The notes below the pieces were generated by a model, which was not told the DNA's origin, did no database searches, and saw only the letters and a list, made by a program, of their open reading frames with translations. This document shows, in pieces, positions 8,836-18,294 of a stretch of DNA of 64,000 bases. How positions within the stretch are numbered: position 1 is the first letter of the stretch; every line of letters starts with the position of its first letter. The translations under genes were made by a program, and so were the position numbers. Source of the DNA: Nocardioides oleivorans (lineage in GTDB: Bacteria > Actinomycetota > Actinomycetes > Propionibacteriales > Nocardioidaceae); the NCBI RefSeq assembly GCF_004137255.1, contig NZ_SDWT01000002.1:558001-622000 (forward strand). Direction: 5' to 3'.

Positions 8836-9407
8836 GCGCCGTGGTGCCCGAGCTGGTCGTCCTGCTCGACGAGGAGGGCGAGGCCGTCGGCACCGCCGAC
8901 AAGGCGCTCGTCCACCACGCCCGGACGCCCCTGCACCTGGCCTTCTCCTGCTACCTCCTCGACCCCGAGGGCAACGTCCTGCTGACGCAGCGTGCACTGG
9001 GCAAGAGGACGTTCCCCGGCGTCTGGACGAACAGCTGCTGCGGACATCCGGCTCCCGGGGAGCGGCTCGACGACGCCGTACGCCGCCGGGTGGAGCAGGA
9101 GCTCGGCGTGGTCGCGACGGACGTGCGACTGGTGCTGCCGGGCTTCCGCTACCGGGCCGAGCAGGCCGGCATCGTCGAGAACGAGATGTGCCCGGTCCAC
9201 GTCGCGGTCGTCGAGGGTCCGCTGTCCGTCGACCCGGCCGAGGTCGAGCAGGTCAGGTGGGAGCCGTGGCGCGACTTCCGCGAGTCCGTGCTCACCAGTG
9301 GGAGGCAGGTGTCGCCCTGGTGCCGCGAGCAGGTGGAGCAGCTGCCCGCTGACCTCGCCGGGGCAGCGACCGCGTCGGCACAGCGACTGCCCCCGGCGGC
9401 CCGGTAG
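8832..9407 (+). CDS. idi: Isopentenyl-diphosphate delta-isomerase, type 1
   Basis: A protein of 191 residues with a Nudix-type fold. The active-site Cys is in TNSCCGHP at about 66-73. A Nudix-like helix RLDDAVRRRVEQELG follows, and the catalytic Glu pair lies in VENEMCPVHV at about 116-125. The enzyme interconverts IPP and DMAPP in the cytoplasm with Mg. The GTG start overlaps the monooxygenase stop (GTGA). As last gene of the cluster it would raise DMAPP supply for the prenyl synthase at its head, so the operon carries both ends of the prenyl donor pathway. The gene ends 21 bp from a convergent alcohol dehydrogenase gene. Confidence 0.93.
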   Translation: MSAVVPELVVLLDEEGEAVGTADKALVHHARTPLHLAFSCYLLDPEGNVLLTQRALGKRTFPGVWTNSCCGHPAPGERLDDAVRRRVEQELGVVATDVRLVLPGFRYRAEQAGIVENEMCPVHVAVVEGPLSVDPAEVEQVRWEPWRDFRESVLTSGRQVSPWCREQVEQLPADLAGAATASAQRLPPAAR

Positions 9408-9428
9408 CCGGTCGCGGTCAGGCGCGGG

Positions 9429-10613
9429 TCAGGGCTTGAGCACGACCTTGAGGCAGCCGTCCGCCTTGTCGCGGAAGGTCCGGTAGAGCTCCGGTGCCTG
9501 CTCGAGCGGGGCCCGGTGGGTCGCCAGCGACTCCAGCCCGAGGACGTCGTCGTCCTGCGAGACGATGTCGAGCAGCTCGTCGGTCCACTGCTTGACGTGG
9601 CACTGGCCCATGCGCAGCGTCAGGCCCTTGTCGAACATCGTCATCATCGGCATCGGGTCGGCCATGCCGCCGTAGACGCCACTGATCGACACCGTGCCTC
9701 CGCGGCGGACGGCCTCGAAGGCGGTCAGGAGCGCGTCGAGGCGGTCGATGCCGACCTTCTCGATCGCGGCCCGGGCCATCGCCTTCGGCAGCCGGCTCGC
9801 AGCGCCGATGACCGCCCCGGCGATCGGGTTGCCGTGTGCCTCCATGCCGACGGCCTCGAGCACCCCGTCGGCACCCCGCCCGTCGGTCAGGTCGCGCACG
9901 GCGTCGGCCACGTCGTCGACCGCGCTGAGGTCGATGGTGGTCGCACCCGAGGCCTCTGCCGCGGCGAGCCGCTCGGGGACGAGGTCCACGGCGATCACGT
10001 GCTCGATGCCCCGGTGCTTCGCGGACCGGACGGCCAGCTGGCCCACCGGTCCGAGGCCGAGGACCACGAGCGAGCCGCCCTCGGGCACGTCGGCGTACTC
10101 CACGCCCTGCCAGGCGGTCGGCAGGATGTCGGAGAGGTAGAGGTAGCGCTCGTCCTCCCCCTCGGCCGGCACCTTGACCGGCCCGAAGTCGGCGTGGGGC
10201 ACCCGGACACGCTCGGCCTGGCCGCCGGGCACCGCGCCGTAGAGGCTGGTGTAGCCGAAGAGGCTGGCGCCCTTGCCCTGGTCGACGTTCTGCGTCGTCT
10301 CGCACTGCGCGAAGAGCCCGCGGCTGCACATCCAGCAGTGGCCGCACGAGATGTTGAACGGCACGACGACGCGGTCGCCGACCGCGAGGCGGGAGACGGC
10401 GCTGCCGACCTCTTCCACGATCCCCATGAACTCGTGGCCGAGGATGTCGCCCGGAGTGAGGTAGGGCGCCAGCACCCCGTAGAGGTGGAGGTCGGACCCG
10501 CAGATGGCGGTCGAGGTCACCCGCACCACGGCGTCCGTGGGCTGCTCGATGCGTGGGTCGGGCACCTCCTTGACCGCGACGTCGTTCAGTCCTTGCCAGG
10601 TGAGTGCCTTCAT
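9429..10613 (-). CDS. Zinc-dependent alcohol/formaldehyde-dehydrogenase-like MDR oxidoreductase
   Basis: A protein of 394 residues in the medium-chain dehydrogenase/reductase family. The catalytic zinc site is AICGSDLHLYG then GHEFMG; the structural zinc site is a run of cysteines in CGHCWMCSRGLFAQC; the NAD fold is VVLGLGPVGQLAVRSAK. The length and the DxGKGASLFGYT region match glutathione-independent formaldehyde dehydrogenase-like enzymes. The inner ATG at 10613 is preferred because the family begins MKAxTWQG; upstream residues look untranslated. It is transcribed away from the SRPBCC-SDR operon across a 137-bp divergent promoter region. Confidence 0.88.
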   Translation of the reverse strand: MKALTWQGLNDVAVKEVPDPRIEQPTDAVVRVTSTAICGSDLHLYGVLAPYLTPGDILGHEFMGIVEEVGSAVSRLAVGDRVVVPFNISCGHCWMCSRGLFAQCETTQNVDQGKGASLFGYTSLYGAVPGGQAERVRVPHADFGPVKVPAEGEDERYLYLSDILPTAWQGVEYADVPEGGSLVVLGLGPVGQLAVRSAKHRGIEHVIAVDLVPERLAAAEASGATTIDLSAVDDVADAVRDLTDGRGADGVLEAVGMEAHGNPIAGAVIGAASRLPKAMARAAIEKVGIDRLDALLTAFEAVRRGGTVSISGVYGGMADPMPMMTMFDKGLTLRMGQCHVKQWTDELLDIVSQDDDVLGLESLATHRAPLEQAPELYRTFRDKADGCLKVVLKP

Positions 10614-10693
10614 GTCTCGAACGTAGGCACCGTCCTCGCGGCCACGCACCACCCCACGGGGCTGCCGGGACCACCGCATCGCCTTCGGGGTGG

Positions 10694-10721
10694 TGGACGG
10701 CTGCGGCGGCCTCGTTAGCGT
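10694..10721 (+). promoter_or_regulatory. Candidate promoter for the SRPBCC-SDR-oxidoreductase operon
   Basis: A TGGACG -35-like hexamer at 10694-10699 and a TAGCGT -10 at 10716-10721 are separated by 16 nt, leaving a leader of about 24 nt before the ATG at 10751. The same TAGCGT box recurs before other genes in this window (13821, 39917), which supports its use here. No operator is obvious. Confidence 0.4.
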
Positions 10722-10750
10722 GGTGGGTCCCTCTACGTCAGGACCACGTC

Positions 10751-11185
10751 ATGACCGAGAACACCCGGCTCGTCCACGCCACGCCCGACCAGGTCTGGAG
10801 CGTGATCAGTGACGGCTGGCTCTATCCGCTGTGGGTCGTCGGCGCCGCCCGGATGCGCGACGTCGACGAGGACTGGCCCGCGGTCGGCAGCAAGCTCCAC
10901 CACTCCGTCGGCAGCTGGCCGCTCCTCCTCGACGACGAGACCGAGGTGCTGGACGCGACCCCCGGCCGCTCGATCACGCTGCGCGCGCGGGCCTGGCCGG
11001 CCGGCGAGGCCGAGGTGCACGTCCGTCTCGATGCCGTCGGCGTCGAGACGGAGGTCCGCATCACCGAGGAGCCCGTGGCGGGACCGGGGGCGCTGGTGCC
11101 GCGTGCCTTCGTCGCTCCGAGCCTGAAGTGGCGCAACACCGAGACGCTGCGGCGCCTCGCCCTCGTCGCCGAGAACCGGACATGA
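10751..11185 (+). CDS. SRPBCC-family (START-like) protein
   Basis: A protein of 144 residues with the helix-grip fold of polyketide cyclase/dehydrase-like proteins. It begins TRLVHATPDQVWSVISDGW, has a middle GSKLHHSVGSWPLLLDDETE, and ends with an amphipathic helix (RNTETLRRLALVAEN). These are small hydrophobic-ligand-binding proteins. It is the first gene of a three-gene unit whose junctions overlap or nearly touch: its stop overlaps the SDR start, which is followed by an FAD oxidoreductase. The set is often seen together in actinobacteria but its substrate is unknown to me; lipid or isoprenoid modification is only a guess. Confidence 0.8.
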   Translation: MTENTRLVHATPDQVWSVISDGWLYPLWVVGAARMRDVDEDWPAVGSKLHHSVGSWPLLLDDETEVLDATPGRSITLRARAWPAGEAEVHVRLDAVGVETEVRITEEPVAGPGALVPRAFVAPSLKWRNTETLRRLALVAENRT

Positions 11186-12132
11186 GCGAGGCCCGCGTCG
11201 TCCTGGTGACCGGCGCCTCGAGCGGCATCGGGGAGGCCACCTCTCGCCGGGCGGCCGCGCGCGGCGACCACGTCGTGCTGCTGGCCCGAGGCCGGGACAG
11301 CCTCGAGCGAGTGGCCGGCGCCTGCGACGACCTGGGCGCCGCGAGCACGCTCGTGCTGCCTGTCGACGTGGCGGACGACGACGCCGTGCGCGAGGCGGTC
11401 CGGACCGCGGTGGCGCGCCACGGCCGCCTCGACACGGTCGTCGGCTGCGCGGGCGTGGTCGCCTACGGCCGGATCCAGGACGTGCCGACCGAGGTCTTCG
11501 ACGGAGTCCTGTCGACCAACCTGCACGGTGCGGCCAACCTGGCCCGCCACGTCGTGCCGGTCCTGCGCGACCAGGGTGATCGGGGTGACGGCAGCCTCGT
11601 GCTGGTCGGCTCGCTCATCGGCCACATCGCCGTCCCCGACATGGCGGCCTACGTGCTGAGCAAGTGGGGCGTGCGGGCGCTCGCCCGCCAGCTGCGCGTC
11701 GACAACCGCGACCGTCCGGGCATCCGGTTCGGCTACGTCGCCCCCGGCGGCGTGGACACGCCGATCTACCTGCAGGCGGCAACGTACGGCGACTCGGTGG
11801 GCCGCCCGCCCTTCCCCGTCGTCTCCCCCGAGCGGGTGGCGGCGAGGGCCCTCGCCGTGGCGGACCGACCGTGGCTTCCGAGCCAGGTCGGGGCGGCCAA
11901 CCAGGTCATCCGGTTCGGCTTCGTCGCAGCGCCGTGGGCCTACGACCGCCTCGTGGAGCCGCTGTTCCGGGTGATCGCGCAGGACCTCGTCGCTCCGGTG
12001 GCGCACGGCCCCGGCAACGTGCTCGCGCCGCACCAGGCCCTCAACCGGCTGCGGGGCGACCAGGGCAACGCGCTCCTCGGCGCCGTCGACAACGTGCGCG
12101 AGCTCGTACGGCGCAGGCGTGGAGGACGGTGA
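11182..12132 (+). CDS. Short-chain dehydrogenase/reductase (SDR)
   Basis: A protein of 316 residues. The NAD(P) motif TGASSGIGEATSRR begins near residue 10; catalytic residues are the Ser in VLVGSLIG and the Tyr/Lys in AAYVLSKWG. After the classical 250-residue core there is a C-terminal extension rich in helices, typical of SDRs acting on bulky or membrane-associated substrates. The ATG overlaps the SRPBCC stop (ATGA), and the next ATG lies 2 nt after its own stop. The reaction is an NAD(P)-linked alcohol/ketone conversion; the substrate cannot be read from the sequence. Confidence 0.85.
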   Translation: MSEARVVLVTGASSGIGEATSRRAAARGDHVVLLARGRDSLERVAGACDDLGAASTLVLPVDVADDDAVREAVRTAVARHGRLDTVVGCAGVVAYGRIQDVPTEVFDGVLSTNLHGAANLARHVVPVLRDQGDRGDGSLVLVGSLIGHIAVPDMAAYVLSKWGVRALARQLRVDNRDRPGIRFGYVAPGGVDTPIYLQAATYGDSVGRPPFPVVSPERVAARALAVADRPWLPSQVGAANQVIRFGFVAAPWAYDRLVEPLFRVIAQDLVAPVAHGPGNVLAPHQALNRLRGDQGNALLGAVDNVRELVRRRRGGR

Positions 12133-12133
12133 C

Positions 12134-13732
12134 ATGAGCTGGGACGCAGTGGTGATCGGCGCAGGCCCCAACGGGCTGGTCGCCGCCAACCGCCTGATCG
12201 ACGCGGGCTGGTCGGTCCTGCTGCTCGAGGCGCAGCCGGACGTCGGGGGTGCCGTCCGCAGCGACCGCGAGGTGCACCCGGACTTCGTCCACGACACCTT
12301 CAGCGCCTTCTACCCCCTCGCCGCGTCGTCACCGACGATCGCGTCCTTCGGGCTCGAGGACCACGGCCTGGAGTGGTGCCACGCCCCGTCCGTGCTGGGC
12401 CACCCGCTCCGCGACGGCAGCTGGGCCGTGCTCCACCGCGACCGCGCGGCGACCGCCACCGGGCTCGATGCCCTCCACCCCGGCGACGGGGAGGCGTGGC
12501 TCGACCTGTGCGCCGAGTGGGACCGGGTCGGTCCGCACCTGGTCGGCAGCCTGCTGACCCCGTTCCCCCCGGTCCGCAGCGGGGTCGCGCTCCTCGGGGC
12601 CCTCCGCCACGTGGGCGGCCTCGACATGGTGCGGACCCTGCTGACGCCCGTCGCCGACCTCGTGCGCCAGCGCTTCGGCGGAGAGGCCGCGCGGGTCCTG
12701 CTCGCCGGCAACGCCGGGCACGCCGACATCCCGCTCGACGCACCCGGGTCGGGACTGATGGGTCTGCTCCTCGCGATGATGGGCCAGACCGTCGGGTTCC
12801 CGGTGCCCCGCGGCGGGGCCGGCGAGCTGACCGGCTCGCTCGCACGTCGCTTCACCGCCAACGGCGGCACGATCCGTACCGGCGCCGAGGTCACGGAGAT
12901 CCGTGTGCGCAACGGGCGTGCCCACACCGTGGTCACCGCCGACGGAGAGTGCCATCGCGCGCTGCGCGCCGTGGTCGCGGACGTCCTGGCACCGGCCCTC
13001 TACACACGGCTGCTCGATCCGTCCGTGGTCCCCCACCGCGTCCTGCGCTCGCTCGAGAGGTTCGAGCTCGACCCCGGCACGGTCAAGGTCGACTGGGCGC
13101 TCGGCGACGAGGTCCCGTGGACCGACGGACCGGTCCTCCGCAGCGGCACCGTCCACATCGCCGATGACGTGGACGACATGGCGCTCGCGCTGTCCCAGGT
13201 CGGCTCCGGGGACGTGCCCGCACGGCCCTTCATGCTCACCGGTCAGATGACCACCGCCGATCCCGACCGCTCCCCCGCCGGGACCGAGTCGTTCTGGGCC
13301 TACTCCCACGTACCCCAGCGCACCCGGCACGACGCGGGCGAGGGGGGCATCACCGGCCGGTGGGACCGCGACGACTGCGAGCGGTACGCCGACCGGATGC
13401 AGGCGCGCCTCGAGGAGGTCGCGCCCGGGTTCGGCTCGCGCGTGCTGGCCCGACGCGTCCTCGGCCCGCGCGAGCTGGAGGCGCGCAACGCCAACCTCGC
13501 CGGCGGCGCCCTCAACGGGGGCACGGCTCAGCTGCACCAGCAGCTGGTGTTCCGCCCCGTCCCGGGCCTCGGCAGGGCCGAGACGCCCGTCCGCGGGCTC
13601 TACCTGGGCTCGGCCTCCGCGCACCCGGGCGGTGGGGTCCACGGTGCGTGCGGCGACAACGCCGCGCGCGCCGCAGTCGCCCACGACCGGGTCGACCGCT
13701 GGGTGCCGGGGCGTTCCGGCCGGTCCTCCTGA
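12134..13732 (+). CDS. Phytoene-dehydrogenase-like FAD/NAD(P) oxidoreductase
   Basis: A protein of 532 residues. The N-terminal FAD motif AVVIGAGPNGLVAANRL is directly after the start, and the C-terminal segment LYLGSASAHPGGGVHGACG is diagnostic of the phytoene desaturase/CrtI-like superfamily. The ATG at 12134 is chosen over the upstream in-frame GTG at 12119 because a GGAGG site sits 8 nt before it. No carotenoid synthase lies nearby, so this is one of the many NAD(P)/FAD oxidoreductases of this fold with unassigned substrates. It closes the SRPBCC-SDR-oxidoreductase operon. Confidence 0.85.
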   Translation: MSWDAVVIGAGPNGLVAANRLIDAGWSVLLLEAQPDVGGAVRSDREVHPDFVHDTFSAFYPLAASSPTIASFGLEDHGLEWCHAPSVLGHPLRDGSWAVLHRDRAATATGLDALHPGDGEAWLDLCAEWDRVGPHLVGSLLTPFPPVRSGVALLGALRHVGGLDMVRTLLTPVADLVRQRFGGEAARVLLAGNAGHADIPLDAPGSGLMGLLLAMMGQTVGFPVPRGGAGELTGSLARRFTANGGTIRTGAEVTEIRVRNGRAHTVVTADGECHRALRAVVADVLAPALYTRLLDPSVVPHRVLRSLERFELDPGTVKVDWALGDEVPWTDGPVLRSGTVHIADDVDDMALALSQVGSGDVPARPFMLTGQMTTADPDRSPAGTESFWAYSHVPQRTRHDAGEGGITGRWDRDDCERYADRMQARLEEVAPGFGSRVLARRVLGPRELEARNANLAGGALNGGTAQLHQQLVFRPVPGLGRAETPVRGLYLGSASAHPGGGVHGACGDNAARAAVAHDRVDRWVPGRSGRSS

Positions 13733-13797
13733 CGCGACGCCCGTCGCCAGCAGACCCGGAGGGGTGAGGTCGTCCCACCCCCATGCCCCTAGGGAGG

Positions 13798-13826
13798 TGA
13801 CCGCGCCGTCTGCGCCGACCTAGCGT
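13798..13826 (+). promoter_or_regulatory. Candidate promoter for the catalase operon
   Basis: TGACCG at 13798-13803 and TAGCGT at 13821-13826 are separated by exactly 17 nt, a good fit to a housekeeping-type actinobacterial promoter. The leader before the catalase ATG is about 40 nt and ends in a GGGGA ribosome binding site. No peroxide-regulator box was recognised. Confidence 0.5.
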
Positions 13827-13872
13827 CGAAGATCCAGCGCGCTCCTGCGCCGACGACTCTTGGGGACACACC

Positions 13873-15951
13873 ATGGCGAGCAAGCGACCGACCAGCACGA
13901 CACCGGACCAGCGCGGGGCAGGCGACGAGCTGCACCAGGGCGTCAAGCGCGGAGAGCGCCTGACGACCGCCACCGGCACCCCGCTGGGGGACGGGCAGAA
14001 CTCGCTCAAGGTGGGCGACCGGGGCCCGACGCTCCTGGAGGACTTCGCCTTCCGCGACAAGATGTTCCACTTCGACCACGAGCGCATCCCGGAGCGCGTC
14101 GTCCACGCGCGCGGCTACAGCGCCCACGGCACGCTCGAGTGCCTCGAGGCGATCCCCGACCTGACCCGCGCGGCACCCTTCCAGCGCAAGGGCCAGGAGA
14201 CCGAGGCGTTCGTCAGGTTCTCCACGGTGGCCGGCAACCTCGGCTCCCCCGACCTCGCTCGCGACGTGCGTGGGTTCGCGGTGAAGATGTACACCGACGA
14301 GGGCAACTGGGACCTCGTGGGCAACAACATCCCCGTCTTCTTCATCCAGGACGCCACGAAGTTCCCCGACCTCGTGCACGCGGTCAAGGAGGAGCAGGAC
14401 CGCGGCTGGCCGCAGGCGCAGTCCGCCCACGACACCTTCTGGGACTTCGTGTCCCTGATGCCCGAGTCGACCCACATGCTGCTCTGGCAGATGAGCGACC
14501 GCACCATCCCGCGCTCCTTCCGCTTCATGGAGGGCTTCGGCGTCCACACCTACCGCTTCGTCAACGCCGACGGTGACGACACCTTCGTGAAGTTCCACTG
14601 GAAGCCCCGCCAGGGCCTGCAGTCGGTCGTGTGGAACGAGGCGCTGAAGATCAACGGCGCCGACCCCGACTTCCACCGTCGCGACCTCTACGCCGCCATC
14701 GACAGCGGAGACCTCCCGCAGTGGGACCTCGGCGTGCAGGTCTTCGACGAGGCCTTCGCCGACGAGTTCGACTTCGACGTCCTGGACTCCACCAAGCTCA
14801 TCCCCGAGGAGGTGCTGCCGGTCCGCGTCATCGCCCGGCTGACCCTCGACCGGGTCGTGGACAACATGTTCGCCGAGAACGAGCAGGTGGCGTTCGGCAC
14901 CCACAACGTGATCCCCGGGATCGACTTCACCAACGACCCGTTGCTCCAGGGCCGCAACTTCTCCTACCTCGACACCCAGCTGAAGCGGCTCGGCAGCACC
15001 AACTTCACGCAGCTGCCGGTCAACGCCCCGCGCTGCCCGGTGCGGCACTTCCAGCGCGACGGCCACATGCAGACCGATCCCCAGCTCGGGCGCGGCAACT
15101 ACGAGCCCAACTCGCTCTCCGGTGACGACCGCGGCCCTCGAGCCGACGTCGTCCACGGCTACCAGAGCGTGGTCCGGCAGGAGCAGGGGCCGACCCGGCG
15201 CCTGCGCGCGGAGTCGTTCGCCGACCACTACAGCCAGGCGCGACAGTTCTTCATCAGCCAGACCGACGTCGAGCAGCAGCACATCGTCAACGCCTTCGGC
15301 TTCGAGCTCAGCAAGGTGGAGGACCCCCGCATCCGCACCCGGGTGCTGGCCAACCTCCTCAACGTCCACGACGACCTCGCGTCGGGCATCGCCACCGTGC
15401 TGGGCGTGCCGCTGCCCGCAGCCTCGGAGGCCGCTGTGCCCACGCGCACCGACCTGCCGGAGTCGGCAGCGCTGAGCATCCAGCTCAACGGGCCCGAGTC
15501 CTTCGCCGGTCGCAAGCTCGGCGTGCTCGTCACCCACGGCAGCGACAAGGCGCTGGTGCAGGCCGTCGCCACCGCGTTCGAGGGTGCGGGGGCAGTCGTG
15601 GAGTACGTCGCTCCCGCGATCGGACCCGTCAAGCTCAAGGGGGGCGGCACCATCACGCCCCACCACGCCATCGACGGCGGCCCTTCGGTGCTCTTCGACG
15701 CGGTGGCGCTGCTGCCGTCGGCCGAGGGCGCCGCCGACCTCGCCGGACGTGCGAGCGCCCAGGACTTCGTGAGCGACGCGTTCGCCCACTTCAAGCTGAT
15801 CGGCACCGGCCCGGCCGCCGCTCCCCTCGTCTCCGAGGCGGGGGTGGAGCCCGACGACGGGTTCGCGCACCTGGGCTCGGCGGACGACGCGGACGCCTTC
15901 CTGCAGCTGTGCGGCTCCCTGCGATTCTGGGATCGCGACATCCGTGCCTGA
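13873..15951 (+). CDS. katE: Large-subunit (clade 2, HPII-type) catalase
   Basis: A protein of 692 residues, the length of large-subunit catalases. The catalytic His78 is in [12 protein letters not shown], the distal Asn151 in [10 protein letters not shown], and the proximal haem ligand Tyr365 in [14 protein letters not shown]. After about residue 520 comes the DJ-1/PfpI-like C-terminal domain seen only in this clade ([17 protein letters not shown]). It decomposes hydrogen peroxide in the cytoplasm. It is preceded by its own likely promoter. Its final 8 bp overlap the next gene, so peroxide defence and the downstream cassette appear transcriptionally linked. Confidence 0.96.
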   Translation: MASKRPTSTTPDQRGAGDELHQGVKRGERLTTATGTPLGDGQNSLKVGDRGPTLLEDFAFRDKMFHFDHERIPERVVHARGYSAHGTLECLEAIPDLTRAAPFQRKGQETEAFVRFSTVAGNLGSPDLARDVRGFAVKMYTDEGNWDLVGNNIPVFFIQDATKFPDLVHAVKEEQDRGWPQAQSAHDTFWDFVSLMPESTHMLLWQMSDRTIPRSFRFMEGFGVHTYRFVNADGDDTFVKFHWKPRQGLQSVVWNEALKINGADPDFHRRDLYAAIDSGDLPQWDLGVQVFDEAFADEFDFDVLDSTKLIPEEVLPVRVIARLTLDRVVDNMFAENEQVAFGTHNVIPGIDFTNDPLLQGRNFSYLDTQLKRLGSTNFTQLPVNAPRCPVRHFQRDGHMQTDPQLGRGNYEPNSLSGDDRGPRADVVHGYQSVVRQEQGPTRRLRAESFADHYSQARQFFISQTDVEQQHIVNAFGFELSKVEDPRIRTRVLANLLNVHDDLASGIATVLGVPLPAASEAAVPTRTDLPESAALSIQLNGPESFAGRKLGVLVTHGSDKALVQAVATAFEGAGAVVEYVAPAIGPVKLKGGGTITPHHAIDGGPSVLFDAVALLPSAEGAADLAGRASAQDFVSDAFAHFKLIGTGPAAAPLVSEAGVEPDDGFAHLGSADDADAFLQLCGSLRFWDRDIRA

Positions 15952-16978
15952 CGCGGGACCGGTCCTGATCGGCGGCCGCACGGACCTCGAGCAGGGTGAG
16001 CTGGCCGAGCTCCACGAGCGCGCCGTCACGTCCGCCGCCGATGTGGAGTCGGCGCTCAAGATCGCCCTGGACGCCGGCGCCCGCCTGCCGTTCCCCGGCG
16101 ACGGACGCACCGCCCACCTGTGGTCGGCCCTGGCCTCCGTCGCCGCGGCCGACCTGACGGTGGCACGGGTGCTGGAGCCGCACCTCGACGCCCTGGCGAT
16201 CCTCGGACAGGCGCACGAGACCGCCGAGGCCGGGACCTACGGCGTCTTCGCCGCCGAAGGACCGGGCGAACCGCTGCGTGCCTCCGCTGACGGATGGGTC
16301 CACGTGCTCGACGGCCGCAAGCACTGGTGCTCGCTGGCCGGGATGCTCGACCGGGCGCTGGTCAGCGCGTGGGTCGGGGACGACCGGCAGCTCTTCTCCG
16401 TCGACCTCAGGCAGCCCGGCGTGCGCGTCGTCCCCGGCACGTGGGTGGCGCGCGGCCTGGTCGCCGTGGACTCGGGTCCGATCGACTTCGCCGGTGCGAC
16501 GGCTCGGAAGGTCGGCGAGCCCAACTGGTACCTCGAGCGCCCGGGCTTCGCGTGGGGCGGGATCGGGGTGGCCGCGGTCTGGTTCGGCGGCGCCGTCGGC
16601 ATCGCCCGGCGCATGAGGCGCGCCGCGATGTCCCGCACGCCGGACCAGGTCGCCCTGATGCACCTCGGGGCCGTGGACACCGTGCTGCACGCGGCTCGCT
16701 GCACGCTGGAGCAGGCCGCGTCGGCCGCCGACGCGGGGGTCCTCACCGGCTCGGACGGCTGGCGCGCCGCGCTGCGGGTGCGCGAGGTGGTGGCCCACGC
16801 CGCGGAGCAGGTCCTGCAGCGCTCCGCCCACGGGCTCGGCCCGGGACCGCTGGCCACCGACGAGGAGCACGCCCGTCGCGTCGCCGACCTGGAGCTCTAC
16901 CTGCGCCAGTGGCACGCCGAGCGCGACCAGGCCGCCCTCGGCCAGGAGCTGCTCCGGCCCGGAGCACCCGGGTGGTGA
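15944..16978 (+). CDS. Acyl-CoA-dehydrogenase-like protein
   Basis: A protein of 344 residues from a GTG inside the end of the catalase gene. Helical N- and C-terminal blocks flank a middle beta region ([20 protein letters not shown] is the usual GxKxWCSxA flavin contact). The fold is that of acyl-CoA dehydrogenases, but the protein is shorter than the usual 380-400 residues. A catalytic Glu cannot be assigned with confidence. The downstream PIG-L/methyltransferase fusion overlaps it by 4 bp. It probably oxidises a carrier- or CoA-bound intermediate of that pathway; the true substrate is unknown. Confidence 0.8.
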   Translation: MPDAGPVLIGGRTDLEQGELAELHERAVTSAADVESALKIALDAGARLPFPGDGRTAHLWSALASVAAADLTVARVLEPHLDALAILGQAHETAEAGTYGVFAAEGPGEPLRASADGWVHVLDGRKHWCSLAGMLDRALVSAWVGDDRQLFSVDLRQPGVRVVPGTWVARGLVAVDSGPIDFAGATARKVGEPNWYLERPGFAWGGIGVAAVWFGGAVGIARRMRRAAMSRTPDQVALMHLGAVDTVLHAARCTLEQAASAADAGVLTGSDGWRAALRVREVVAHAAEQVLQRSAHGLGPGPLATDEEHARRVADLELYLRQWHAERDQAALGQELLRPGAPGW

Positions 16979-18294
16979 GCGAGCCGACCTTCCGCCACGA
17001 CAGCCCGGGAACCCCGGCCGACGACTGGGCCGGGTCGCCACGATGGAGCTCCCTGGCCGACCTGCGGCTGCCCGCAGGGCGCCGCCGTCTGGTGGTCGTC
17101 GGGGCCCACCCCGACGACGAGACCCTCGGCGCGGGTGGGCTGATCCGTGCAGCCGCGCTCGACGGATGGATCGTGGAGGTGGTCTCGGCCACCGCGGGCG
17201 AGGGCTCCCACCCCCTGTCCCCCACCCACTCGACCGACCGGCTCGCCGCACGGCGTCGAGGCGAGCTGGGCTCGGCGATCTCCTTGCTCGCCCCCGCCGC
17301 CACCGTGCGGTGCCTCGACCTCCCCGACGGTGGGGTCGCCGACGAGGTCGGCGCGCTCGTCTCCGCCCTGGTCGAGACCATCGGGACGGACGGCGACGAG
17401 GTGCTGCTCTGCGCGCCGTGGCGGCACGACGGCCACCCCGACCACGAGGCCGTCGGTCGGGCGGCAGCGCTCGCCGCAGCCAGGACCGACGCGCAGCTGC
17501 TCGAGTACCCCGTCTGGCTGTGGCACTGGGGGCGCATCGACGACCTCCCCTGGTCACAGACCCAGCGCCTCGCGCTCGACGTGCCGGCACACGACGCCAA
17601 GCGGGCCGCCGTCGCCGCCCACGCGAGCCAGGTGCGGCCCCTGTCGGACCAGCCGGGCGACGAGGTCCTGCTCGGCGCCGACCTCCTCGCCCACTTCGAC
17701 CGCGACGGCGAGGTGTTCATCACCGACACCGGACCGGTCGACGACGACGCCCTCGACCTCGTGCACCACGAGCAGGCGGACCCGTGGCAGGTCGACTCCT
17801 TCTACGAACGGCGCAAGCGGGCCGTCACCCTCGCGTCCCTGCCCCGACAGACCTACGCCCGGGCGCTGGAGGTGGGTTGCTCCGTCGGCGCGCTCGCGCT
17901 CGACCTCGCCGGTCGCAGCGACCACCTGCTCGCCCTCGATGCCAGTCCCGCGGCGATCGACCTCGCCCGGGACCGTACGGCGCCCCTCCCGCACGTCGAC
18001 GTGCGGCTGGCCCACGTGCCCGACGAGTGGCCCGACGGAGACTTCGACCTCGTGTCGATCTCCGAGGTCGGCTACTTCCTCAGCCCCCGCCAGCTCGCCG
18101 ACGTGGTCCGCCTCGCGACCTCGGCGCTCGCGACGGACGGCCACCTGCTGCTGTGCCACTGGCGCCACCAACCCGTGGGCTGGCCGCTCGCCGGGCCGGC
18201 CGTGCACGACGCCTTCCTCGCGGCGGGCCTCGAGGTGCTGGTCGAGCACCAGGAGCCCGACTTCCTGCTCCACGTACTGGCGGTGCCGTCATGA
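16975..18294 (+). CDS. PIG-L deacetylase / SAM methyltransferase fusion
   Basis: A protein of 439 residues with two domains. Residues about 38-250 form a PIG-L/LmbE-type zinc N-deacetylase, with AHPDDETLGAGG at 44-55 and the second metal motif HPDH at 154-157. Residues about 265-439 form a class I methyltransferase related to NodS, with motif LEVGCSVGALALDL near 298. PIG-L enzymes remove acetyl groups from N-acetylglucosamine-type sugars; a fused methyltransferase suggests N-methylation of the freed amine (inference by analogy with NodS). GTG starts at 16972 and 16975 are both possible; the latter gives the GTGA overlap. It is flanked by an acyl-CoA-dehydrogenase-like gene and a glycosyltransferase. 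Confidence 0.88.
   Translation: MSEPTFRHDSPGTPADDWAGSPRWSSLADLRLPAGRRRLVVVGAHPDDETLGAGGLIRAAALDGWIVEVVSATAGEGSHPLSPTHSTDRLAARRRGELGSAISLLAPAATVRCLDLPDGGVADEVGALVSALVETIGTDGDEVLLCAPWRHDGHPDHEAVGRAAALAAARTDAQLLEYPVWLWHWGRIDDLPWSQTQRLALDVPAHDAKRAAVAAHASQVRPLSDQPGDEVLLGADLLAHFDRDGEVFITDTGPVDDDALDLVHHEQADPWQVDSFYERRKRAVTLASLPRQTYARALEVGCSVGALALDLAGRSDHLLALDASPAAIDLARDRTAPLPHVDVRLAHVPDEWPDGDFDLVSISEVGYFLSPRQLADVVRLATSALATDGHLLLCHWRHQPVGWPLAGPAVHDAFLAAGLEVLVEHQEPDFLLHVLAVPS

Noticed and set aside
12134..13732. Carotenoid desaturase assignment
   Set aside because: The CrtI-type fold is clear, but no phytoene synthase or other carotenoid genes are nearby and many family members act on other substrates.
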